Shown one piece after another: positions 1 through 9,964 of a stretch of 64,000 bases of DNA; the first letter of the stretch is position 1; every line of letters begins with the position of its first letter. The position numbers and the translations under genes are program-made. This DNA comes from Zarea fungicola (lineage: Eukaryota > Ascomycota > Sordariomycetes > Hypocreales > Cordycipitaceae). The stretch covers positions 1-64,000 of the forward strand of contig FWCC01000122.1 in NCBI GenBank assembly GCA_900169235.1. Direction: 5' to 3'. A model generated the notes under the pieces. The model did not search any database, had not been told where the DNA came from, and saw only the letters and a program-made list of their open reading frames with translations.

Positions 1-175
1 TTATAACTTGTAACTTCGTTACAGTCTGTACAGCCCTCCAGGGTAGCTCCGTTAATGCCAGCTTGAAATCCCCCACTCCAGCCCACCTGCATTTTTGAGT
101 CACAGCCCACCCTTGAAAGCTTCATCACCATCTCCCGCGCATTGCTTCCCGCCCGCCTCTCTTTCTCGCGCAACA

Positions 176-2429
176 ATGTCGCACAAGGGAAAGAATAGTG
201 CCGCCTCGACAAAGGGCAAAAAGCCCGCCAAGTCGGGCGCCGAAAGCAAAGGCGAGGATGTCTTGCAGGCGGTGGTAAGTTGCTCCGCGGGGTACTCTGA
301 ATGAAGCCAACAAATTCTCCAGATCCTCGCAGACTCTTTTCAAGATAGATTCAAGCCATTTACTGTCGAAAAACCAAGGGTATGAACTGGATGAACTGTA
401 AAATTGTTTATTTGGTCCCGGCTAACCTGTGTAGTGTCTCCTCCCCCTTGGCAACACTCCTTTGATCGAATACACCCTCGAATTTCTTGCCATGAATGGC
501 GTCAACGAAGTATACCTCTACTGCGGCACGAATACAGACGCAGTGGAAGACCACATTAGCCGCTCACGGTGGTCTACCGCCTCGAAATCGTCACCCTTTT
601 CCCTCATCCAATTTATCCGCGTGGCAGACGCTCGATCGACCGGCGATGTCCTCCGGGACCTCGACACCCGCTCCCTCATCGACGGCGACTTTATCCTTGT
701 TCACGGTGACCTCATCTCCAACATCATGCTCGATGACGTCCTCTCCGCGCACCGAAAGCGTCGTGAAGAGAACGCCTACAACATCATGACGTGTGTCCTC
801 CGCAGCGGCGGCCAGGATGCCCATCGCACCAAGACCAACGGCATCACGCCCATCTTCGCCGTCGACAACAAGACCCAGCGCTGCCTGCACTACGACGAGA
901 TGAGCCCGCTCGGCGGCGACCACTACGCCATGCTCGACCCGGCCATCCCCGACGAGCTCTCGAGCGACTTTGACATCCGAGCCGACCTGATTGATGCTCA
1001 GATTGACATCTGCACGCCCGAGGTCCTCGCGTTGTGGTCGGAGAGCTTCGACTATGAGCTGCCGCGCCGCAACTTCCTCCACGGCGTCCTGAAGGACTGG
1101 GAGCTCAACGGCAAGATGATTTACGCGCACATTGTCCAAGACGGGTATGCGGCCCGTGCGAGCAACCTGCAAATGTACGACGCCATCAGCCGCGACGTCC
1201 TCGGCCGCTGGACGTTTCCCTTCATCCCCGAGAATAACCTGTCACCCAAGTCCTCCTACCTGGCGCACCCCAACAATGTCGTGATTGAGCAGAGCGCGTT
1301 CCACAACTCGAGCGCCCGCCTGCGCAACTCCATCATTGGCGCCAACACGAGTGTCGGCGCCGGCACCACAATCACCAACTGCATCATCGGAGACAACTGC
1401 ACCATTGGCAGCGGCGTCTCGCTCACAGACTCGTTTGTGTGGAACGATGCCACGATCGAGGACAACGCCACTGTCACCCGGGCTATCTTGGCCGATTCTA
1501 CGACTGTCGGAAAGGGTGCCACGGTTACTTCCGGGTCGCTTCTCGCATTTGGCGTGCACATCGGAGACAATGCCGTCTTGGCAGAAAACGCCATCATCTC
1601 CACGCTATCACCTACAGGCAAATCTGTTGCCTCCGATGCCGCCATTGTCGGAGCCAATGGTGTCGGTGCTGCTTTCTGCGACCCCGAAATCGATACGCTC
1701 GAGGACGACGACCCAGCCCGTCTGCAGCAGTCGCTCATCTACTCCATGGCTGGCTTCAACGTGTCCACCTCATCCATATCCACACTCGCCTCTGAGGTAT
1801 ACTCGAGCGATGGCAGCGAGCCCGCGTTTGGTGACACACCCGACGAGTCCAGCGCCGACCAGCTCTCCTTCCACGCCGACGCTGTGCATGGCCTGCTCGA
1901 TGCGCTGCGTGCCGAGTCTGGCGACTTTGACTCGGCCAAGCTTGAATTTATGGGTCTGCGTCTGGCAAACAATGCCTCGGACGACATGATGCGACGGGCC
2001 GTGGCGACTGCGTTTGCGCGTCGTGCAGCCGAGCTGCTGACGAGCGAGCACGGTGGTCCACTAGAGCCGAGCAAAGCGGCGGAGGCAGCGTTGACGGCGC
2101 GCGGCGGTGCGGTGAAGTTTGTGGATGAGGTGGGTGTCGGCGGCGGCGAGACGGAGCAGATGGAGTTTATCCTGGCGATGCAGACGGCGCTAGGCGAGGT
2201 AGTAACGGGCGGCGGCATCGACGCTGGCAAGGCGGGCACGGTGCTGGCAGCGCTGATGCAGCAGCTATACTCTTTGGACGTGTTGGAGGAGGATGGTATC
2301 TTGGAGTGGTGGGAGGATGAGCGGGCGGTGGAAGGTGACGGCATGGCGGCGCTCAAAGACAAGTGTCGGGTTCTGGTGGAGTGGTTGGAGAATGCCGAGG
2401 AGGAGGATGAGGATAGTGACGATGATTAG
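176..2429 (+). CDS. GCD6: Translation initiation factor eIF2B, epsilon subunit
   Basis: Catalytic subunit of the cytoplasmic guanine-nucleotide exchange factor that recharges eIF2 with GTP. Three exons: 176-274, 323-379 and 435-2429, giving 716 residues, close to the yeast length. Residues from about 50 form a nucleotidyltransferase-like fold (LLPLGNTPLIEYTLEFL, VHGDLISN). Residues about 340-440 are hexapeptide left-handed beta-helix repeats (NSIIGANTSVGAGTTI and following). The C-terminal part, about 520-716, fits the W2/eIF5C domain that carries the exchange activity, and ends in an acidic tail (EEEDEDSDDD). The ATG at 176 is chosen because the short first exon splices in frame at a GTAAGT donor; it encodes a lysine-rich leader. 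A core gene, with nothing unusual seen. Confidence 0.96.
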
Positions 2430-2719
2430 GCATTGATGCTACAAAAATTATGACTTGAAATATTGTCACAAGAAAAAAAAAGGGAAAACAAAAGCAAAAT
2501 GAATATATAATAGAAACATTCGAATCTCAATGTGAATGGCATACCAAATCACATTTTTGTATGATAATGTGTCGTGTAGCCAGCCTCCCGGTAATGCCTT
2601 GCAGATGTTTATACATGCAGGAAAAAGAAGTTCGTAAAAAAAAAACGCCGACATGAAAAGTTTAACAAAGTGCCACAGCCCTGTCCATCGTCTTCTCTGC
2701 GAGGATATCATAGCCCCTC

Positions 2720-4519
2720 TCAGTAGAAACTTTGCAAATCCGTCACGTTGCCGCCGCCCTGTCGATTCTGCTCACTTCTCGGACCCGTCGGGGCATTCGC
2801 AGGTGGGTGCGACTCGTCATAATTCACCTCAGCCGGCGCGTTCTTGGATCCAACATCGTCGAGCGAGCGATAGTGTGCATACCCTCCACGATTTCTGCCT
2901 CCTTTCCCTGCTGCTCTGCCTCCTCCGCCCCCTCCACCAACGCCGCCGCGTCCACCACGGCCACCGCGGCCTTTGCCACCACGACCACCAGCAGCAGCGA
3001 CATCCGCGGCCGGTCCCTTGGGCGGCTTCCAATCGTCACCATTGTGTTTTCTCTTATTGCTATTGTTGTTACCGGCATTGGCGCCTGCCTTGTTCACGAA
3101 CAAGCTCTCATACTCGTCCTCGCGCGGATCATCCGCCTCAACCCTCAAAATCGCCTTTTCACCCACCGTCGTCTCAAACGTGAAGCGCTTCTCCGGCGGC
3201 AGCGCGGACCACGTGTTGATCTTGGCGGCATCCGCCGGGCGCGCCCCCTTCTTCATCGCCAGCACCACCAGCGGCACCGGGTTCTCGCAGTGGTAGGTCG
3301 CCGTGGCCGGCACGGGCGCCACGCACGCCGCCCAGATGCTGCCGTGGTAGCACGCCGTGCCCGTGACCTGCCACGTCATTTTGCTCCCCAGGCCGCCGAC
3401 CTTGGCGAGGAGGGCCTTGGGACAGGGCCGGGGCACGATGATGATGTTGCTGCCGAGGAAGCGCACCGCGTCCGGCCCCGTGGTCTTCTTGCGGGGGATG
3501 CGGACGAGCTGCAGCAGGCGCTCGGCGTCCTCGGGCTCCAGGACGTAGCTCGTGAAGAAGACTGTCTTTTTGATGCGCAACGAGTTTGGCCGCAGATGGA
3601 TCGGGTGCTTCTGCATGGCCTCGTTGTGCTCGTTGACCATCCGCTGCACCTGCGCGACCTCCTCGACGGGGTCCAGCGTCGTCTGCGTGTCGGTAACCTG
3701 AATCACCTCTCCCTGAATCGGGCCACGCGTGGTGGTGGTGGTGGTGGTGCGCTGTGTCTGGTTAAACGCCTCTAAAAAGTCGCGAAATCCCTGCGTGTGC
3801 GCCGGGCGGTCCTCGTAGATGCGAATCTCGTGTGCGTGCGAGTACGTCTCCATGAGGTCTGTGAGGAGCACCTGCTTGAACTTCATGGTGCTGGCAAACT
3901 TCTGGTTGGTGGGGCCGACCTGCGGTTTGAGGCACAGCATGTCAAAGTCAAGCTGCTTGCTGGCGATGATGCGCCGGAGGAGGTCGGCAAACTTCTGCTC
4001 GGCGCGACCGGTGAGCAGCACGCAGAGGGCGTCAGGCTGCTGCATGGAGAGCCGGACGAGCTCGACAATCTTTTCGTTCCAGGACCCTTCCCAGGCGCGG
4101 GCTTCTTCCTTTTCCTGGCCGAGGCCGGTGGCGCCTAGGATGCGATTATCGTGCCACCAGCCGCTGTTGATGAATGCGTCTTGCTTGGACAGCATGCCGA
4201 TCGTAGCGCCAGTCCATAAGGCGGCGTTGGGGAGGGGTGTTCTGAAGACTGCAATATCCCGTTAGATGGAAAAAAAAAAATTGTTGCAGAGGAGCGGGCT
4301 ATTTCGCACGAGTATTGTCAAAGTCGTAGACGTGAATGGCAGATATCTTGTCAACAGCTGGCACGCACAAGTTAGCTGGCCAGTCTCCGCAGTGAGCATC
4401 GAAGCCTAGATACCCGGTAATGTCTTGTTGATGCTCGACCATCGGCCGAGCGCCGTGACTGTGAGATGGCTTCGCTTCTGGCTGCCGGCGCCATTGTAGT
4501 GGCCAAAGGCGGACGCCAT
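2720..4519 (-). CDS. HAD-type Swiss-army-knife RNA-repair-like protein with RGG tail
   Basis: I place this in the fungal HAD_SAK family (HAD domain related to a module of RNA-repair proteins). Substrate unknown. Three exons on the minus strand: 4519-4414, 4357-4310 and 4248-2720, 560 residues. The start sits in a strong context (CCGCCATGG) and splicing gives LPAVDKI followed by the HAD motif DFDNT (Asp47, Asp49), then LFRTPLPN. Intron 1 has a CTAAC branch site. The second donor (GTGCGA) is weak, but skipping that intron gives an early stop. A run of seven Thr codons lies near 3727-3750. The C-terminus is RGG/glycine-rich (GKGRGGRGGRGG), which suggests RNA binding. Divergent from the acetyltransferase gene at 5032. 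Confidence 0.85.
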
Positions 4520-4940
4520 GGCGGACGGCGGGGTTATCAGGCGTCTTGAGCGGGCAAGCGCAGCAATCATGCACGCGTCGTAGTCGGCTCACAGATCGGC
4601 TCGCCCGGCGGCTTGTGGGATGGGACGGGTTGTCGTTGTGCTTGAGCCTCGAGCAGAGAGATGGGAGCTCGAAAAAGCAACCGAGAGACGACATGAAGCT
4701 TTGCCATTTTGAGTGGGGCGCATGCATGGATGTCTCAGAGGGGCCATTTGGAGAAGTTGGGGTAAATTGAATTGCATGCAGTTTTACCAAGACGTTCCTA
4801 GAAGGAAATGGAAAAATGGATCTTTATGATCAGTTCAGAGCATTGTTGATCTCGTGGGAAATTAATCTCATCAGCGCGGCCGAGTGACTCAGTCGGGAAG
4901 CCTCGTTGCTACCCCGCCATTTACCATCTCTGACGGAGAC

Positions 4941-4947
4941 TATAAAT
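4941..4947 (+). promoter_or_regulatory. TATA-box-like element of the GNAT gene
   Basis: TATAAAT lies about 90 bases upstream of the ATG at 5032, a usual distance for a fungal core promoter. No transcription start can be seen directly. Confidence 0.45.
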
Positions 4948-5031
4948 CGACGACAAGCCAATACGCATATTCAGATATCCATCATACAGGACTCCAAATT
5001 AAACTCCAAATTGAATTGAAATCTCGACAAA

Positions 5032-5823
5032 ATGCCAGCACAAGGAATGCGCATTGAGCGCCTTCAGCTCGAGGACATCCCTGCCGTCGCCACACTCGCC
5101 GGCCAGGCGTTTGAGAGCGACCGGCAGACGCAGATGAAGGCACTCGGGGACGAGGACCCCTTTGACATGGAAAAGTATACGATTGAGAGCATGCCTGGCC
5201 ACCTCGTATCCAGGACTTGCCACGTGATCAAGGCCGTCAACGAGGAGACGGGCGAGATTATGGGCGTCTGCAACTGGGGCATAAAGGGTTTCGTGCCCAA
5301 GACGATGCCGTTCTTTGAGGAGCGCGTGGCAGAGGCGGAAACCAAGGCAAAGGAAGAGACAGCAGCTGTCGCCGAGCTGGCAGCGGTGGAAAAGCCCAAG
5401 GAAGAGATCAAGCCTGTGGAGGATGAGCCGCCCAAAGAGGAAACAGACCCCATCAAGCGCCTCGTCGCCCTCACCAACGGAGACATGAACGCCTGGATGT
5501 CCAAAGTCATGCCCCCCGGCACAAAGTGTCTCTTTATCATTGGCCTGACCGTGGCCCCGAAATTCCAGGGTCGTGGTGTCGGCTCCGCGCTGCTGCGTTG
5601 GGGCACGCGCATTTGCGATGAAAACAACGTCTTTGCGTGGGTGCACTCGTCGGACCCCGCATGGGGCATGTATCAAAAGAGCGGCTTTGAGGTGATTCGC
5701 AGTTTGGATGTTGACTTGGACGAGTATGCGCCATGCCCGCCACCGGGGGAAGGGCCGGATGCGAAATGGGGGCACTATGTGTTTCGCTACATGAAGTATT
5801 TTCCGAAAAGCGAGAAGAGCTGA
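5032..5823 (+). CDS. GNAT-family N-acetyltransferase
   Basis: Single-exon gene, 263 residues, predicted cytosolic. The C-terminal half carries the acetyl-CoA-binding region: LTVAPKFQGRGVGSALL, with the Q-G-R-G-V-G loop near residues 179-184, followed by VHSSDPAWGMYQKSGFEV, the usual end of a GNAT fold. The N-terminal part (RLQLEDIPAVATLAGQAFESD) fits the first strand and helix. An insert of about 45 residues rich in Glu, Lys and Ala (about 100-145) separates the two halves and is not part of the core fold. Such fungal GNATs are poorly characterised, so the substrate cannot be named. Start chosen as the first ATG after a TATA-like element and an A-rich leader. Confidence 0.9.
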   Translation: MPAQGMRIERLQLEDIPAVATLAGQAFESDRQTQMKALGDEDPFDMEKYTIESMPGHLVSRTCHVIKAVNEETGEIMGVCNWGIKGFVPKTMPFFEERVAEAETKAKEETAAVAELAAVEKPKEEIKPVEDEPPKEETDPIKRLVALTNGDMNAWMSKVMPPGTKCLFIIGLTVAPKFQGRGVGSALLRWGTRICDENNVFAWVHSSDPAWGMYQKSGFEVIRSLDVDLDEYAPCPPPGEGPDAKWGHYVFRYMKYFPKSEKS

Positions 5824-7599
5824 ATGGGAATACAGTATGCCACGGTTATACATTCATATTTGAGCAGGAGAAATGAGTGAATCAAACACAAATGGCGTTA
5901 CTTCACCTGATGCTGCTGAGACAAAGAAAAAATCAATCATCGAGGCAAATACAAGCAGTGGTGGTTTGGCAAGACGTTGACTCTGGCGAAGTATCAAGGA
6001 GAGACAATTTTAATTCCCAATCAAGTAGTCCAATGCAAATTCCATATCTAAACATGTCCTGCCATGGAGTCCAAGAGCCTCCCGGCCAGGACTTCACTTA
6101 CTACGAACAGACGTGTCAAAGCATGAGTGTCTCGATCTTGTCCTTGTTTGCATTAAAGGGTATCCAGAGGACGGAAAGACTGCGCGGAAATCATGATTCA
6201 TTTTTCTGAATGGTCGGCTATTTCAGTACCACGGTTCCTCAAACCTTGATGACGCAGTAAGACAATAGCCGCCCGCTATAAAGGGAACTTTATCACCAAG
6301 CAACTGGGCAAGACCCTTGGATGGATCAATTGTTGGATTGGATTAGATCAGGGGGAATACGAAGGATTGGATTTAAACCATGGGCTAGGATCATGGGCCA
6401 GAATCAAAAGGGTATGCAGGGGAAGCGGCTCACGTTGGCAGTTGGCCGTGATTGGAAACGAGTATTCCACAATGGTGTTTATTAATCCACATTAAGTATT
6501 TGCAAGTAGGAAACGCTTTTTTTTCACAATAGTAAATACAATGAAAACTGTTTGTCATCTATTACTACAAATTGCTTGGTAGCGCTTATTCCCATCTGTT
6601 CATTTCATTGCAGCTGCATGAAGCCGGCCCTCTTTTCTTCAGGCCCGATTCAAGACCAGACATTGCGGACACCCAACCAGGGTCAAGGTCCCATTCAACA
6701 TCCCTGAAGATCGGCGATGACCAGAGACATTTTTTCGGCAAAAGAAAGGAGTGCCAGTTCCGCATTGTCCGCTAACGCCGCTGTTGCTACAGGCTGTCCA
6801 TCCACTGTAAATAATATGCCAGTGCCCTGATAGCGCCTCGACCAATTTCAATGATGCAGACACACCTGCACCCTCTTGAGCCCCCTGTCTCCGGCTTTAA
6901 GCCCCGGCTTGCCTTGGCCCCTCTGCAACGGCTAGACAGGTTCTAGACTCTGGTCGATTTTTCAATGTCTTCGCCAATCATGTGCTCATGTGGGCTTGGA
7001 AAAGGAAACAAGTTAACTAAATATGTGTCCATCGAACGGCTCACCTAAAAAAAGCGTGCACCGCCACCTTGTCTAATTTCAGCAAACCTCCGGACTTTTT
7101 CGCAGACGCCATCCCCCTTGATACTGAGAAAATATTACTATGGATACAATGTCTGTCATCCTTGTCATCGTTTTGAGGCTATTTTGTGTCGTGTGACGGC
7201 TTCTAATCATGGAAAAGCTCCATTGACAGTGCAGACACGCAGAAATGCTAATGTCAGCATGGCATTTTCGCATCCTCTAAGGCGTAACTAAATTCAATTA
7301 TGGTATTATACTTTTACTCAGGCTCGTGTAGTTGCCTGGTTCATCTCGAGTCCGAGCCATGTCCATTACCACGTCTCCTATCTTCAAACCAGCGATTTCG
7401 TAACAGTCCAGCCGAGTTCATAACGGCTCCGTTTGCTCCATTTTGATGCCTACAATAGCGGCCGCTTTTCCCAAAGTAGTACAAAATATATATCCAAAAA
7501 AAATACCGACGGAGTGAAGACTCCGCCCCACGAAACATGGAACCCTGATCCAGCATAACAAATGTTAAGAAAGAAAAAAAAATAAACCGACATGGTATC
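5824..7599. other. Intergenic, between convergent GNAT and csp-2 genes
   Basis: A 1.8 kb stretch between two convergent gene ends. Only short unsupported reading frames are present, without recognisable domains or good splice structures. I see no RNA gene or repeat in it. Confidence 0.6.
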
Positions 7600-9964
7600 T
7601 TAGAATGCAAGGCGCAGGACCAAGCCTGTTTGCTGTTGAGTCTGGTTCTCTTCGCTCGCGTCTTCGCCGTCAATTGACATTTGGCAGTCCTTGGACTGCT
7701 CGACGATCTCTTCCATCTCCAATCGCATATCTTGTCCCTCGGCGAGTTCCAGTACATTGTCATTGTCAAATTCCACTTCCAGTCCGGTTGGCAGGACGTG
7801 GATTGTCCGTTTTATGCGACTCTCATCAAACCCCCACTTGGCAGCAATTTGCTTGTTGAGTTCCGGCAGAGTGCGCTGGTATAGATATATGGCACGGTGA
7901 TATTCGCGCTTCTCTGGCTTGGAATGGCCATCGTAACACACATAAAAGCAAGCCACTGGCTTGGGCCCACGCTCCGGTGGGGGTCTGTATGACGGATCCA
8001 CGCCAAGTGCCTCAATCCAGCCGCTCAGTGTGCCAGATTCATCTGTCCTATTCACGGCCGTGACTTGTTCAGGGCCACGAGAATCAAAGTTTTGCCAGTG
8101 ACCTGATGACTGCGAAGCGAGAGAGAGCGAGCTGGGGGAAGGCGAAACTAGAGAGCTTCGAACAGAGCTGCGTCCGCTTCGAGCCTGCCAGTTGCGCGCT
8201 TCATGTGCTGCCGGTGACAAATCACCAGGCATAGCGACCGGGTGAAGATCCATGTCGTCCTGCTCGGCTCCGCGGAGGAACAGTACACTAATGGGACGGG
8301 TGCTCGTAAACATGTCTTGGAGTGTCTGTAGTCGAAAGTGCAAGTCGTCCTCGAGTGAAGGCCGGGTTCCATTAACAGAGCTCGTAGAAGACATGGACCA
8401 TGTTCTCTTGTGCTTTTGCACCTTGCCGGTGCGCGGGTCGATGCTCGACTTGGCGGCAATGCTCTGTCGCTTCCTCTTGCTGTCCTTGACACCGCTTTCG
8501 GCCTGGGCAATTTGCTGCTTGAGCTTCTCAATAGACTTTTTAATGTGGGCAACATCGTTTGAAAGTTTTCGTTCAGCACCGTGATCTCGGAAGAGCTTGA
8601 CTTTGGCGTAGCAGACATCTGCCTTGACATCGCCGTTCAAGTCGAATCCATCCCCCGCCGATATTTGTGTAGTCTTGGCGCAGAGCCGAACGGGAATGCC
8701 CTTGACACCTTTGGAGTGGCTAAAATCAGTGGAGAGGAAGTTGAAGCGAACAGCAATATTGACCTCGGGGCCGCCAGCGGTGCCAGGCGTCCAGGTAACA
8801 CAGAAGCCGTCAAAAGACGAGGACTCAAGCTCAATGCGTGTCCGCTTGTCGTCTCCCTCGGCAGGCTGGCTGGCCTCGACATACTCGACGGCCTGGAGCT
8901 TGCCACCGCGTTGATGGGCTTCGTTGGTGCCTCTTCCTTCCTTCCACAAGCCCCAGCATACGCTAGGCTTGGCGCGTTGCTCTTCATCTTCGAATGAAAC
9001 GCGGATAAAGGTCCGATAACGAGTGCCAGGTCGAACAGGTACAACACCCTGCGTATCGGCGACGGAAAGAGAGTACGCCTGGCCCTTGTTGAGATATGTA
9101 AGTGGGATCTCGTCGGCCTGCTTCACCATGGCTGTGGCTGCGTTGAGTGTGGAGTGGAAACGAAACTTTTCAGCCGACGGTGGCAATGGAAGGCTCATGG
9201 AGGCGGCATTGGCAGCAAGTTGACTTTTGCCGGTCAGACCAATGATGCGTGCGTCGGGTTCTTCGGAGCCCATAGGCGATGGATCCTGCTCCATGGTTTC
9301 ATACCCCGTGTCCTGCTGGACAAAGGATGACGGCGGCGCGGCATATGCATGCCCAGGCACCTGTAGATATGGCTGGAAATGAGGCATGTGCTGGCTGGGG
9401 ACCTGTTGAAAAACCGAAGGGTCCATGACAGCACCGGACGACATGGAGGCATCCATGGACACAGGCGCACCAAATGGCGTCTGGACACGCTGAAGCATGG
9501 CCATTGTAGGCGTATGCAAGTCGCCAGCTTGGGACTGGAACAGATGACCGTGGCCAGCCATGCCAGGCGTGTAGATGCCATTGTTGGCGTGGCCAAAGGC
9601 GCTAAACGCAAACGAATTGGGGTCCAGCAGCGACGGTGTAAAGCGCCATGGATCGTTGTTGGCTCGTGGTGTCGGGTCCTGGTCATGAAATTCTGGCCGG
9701 ATGCTGTGGCTGTCAGTGGGCATCATGGCGGATGGTACGAGGCGAGGAGCCACCACCGATGCCATGTCTGGTGCGCCAACGGTTTGAGAGAGTGTCGGCG
9801 AAGCCCCTTCGGCGGTAGAGCCTACTTGGGGAAACTGTTGGCGAAAGTTGGCCAGCAATTCATCATCCGGCTTTTGTGAGTTTGTTCTTTGTGGAGTTAG
9901 CATATATGGGATGATGAAGGGGCAAAAGAATTATTTTTTCTTGGCTTTACCTTTGGCTGAACAT
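7600..9964 (-). CDS. csp-2: Grainyhead/CP2-family transcription factor (CSP-2-like)
   Basis: Nuclear DNA-binding factor of the CP2/grainyhead family; the Neurospora member, CSP-2, acts in conidial separation and cell-wall remodelling. Two coding exons, 9964-9951 (14 nt) and 9886-7600, giving 766 residues that begin MFSQRTNSQKPDDELL. The short first exon is preferred to the in-frame ATG at 9903 because that ATG lies inside an intron with a GTAAAG donor, CTAAC branch site and AAAG acceptor. Residues about 240-470 hold the DNA-binding domain (KFRFHSTLNAATAM, IPLTYLNKGQAYSLSV, CWGLWKEGR). A basic, Ser-rich linker follows, and the last 90 residues (FYVCYDG...IYLYQRTLPELNKQIA) resemble the ubiquitin-like dimerisation domain of the family. 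The N-terminal 230 residues are low-complexity. Confidence 0.9.

Noticed and set aside
2732..3775. 347-codon plus-strand frame opposite the HAD-type gene
   Set aside because: It is antisense to a well-supported exon, has no domain, and reflects GC-rich codon bias and the reverse of the RGG tail.
4999..5853. 284-codon minus-strand frame opposite the GNAT gene
   Set aside because: It covers the whole acetyltransferase coding region in antisense without recognisable motifs; the GNAT motifs decide the strand.
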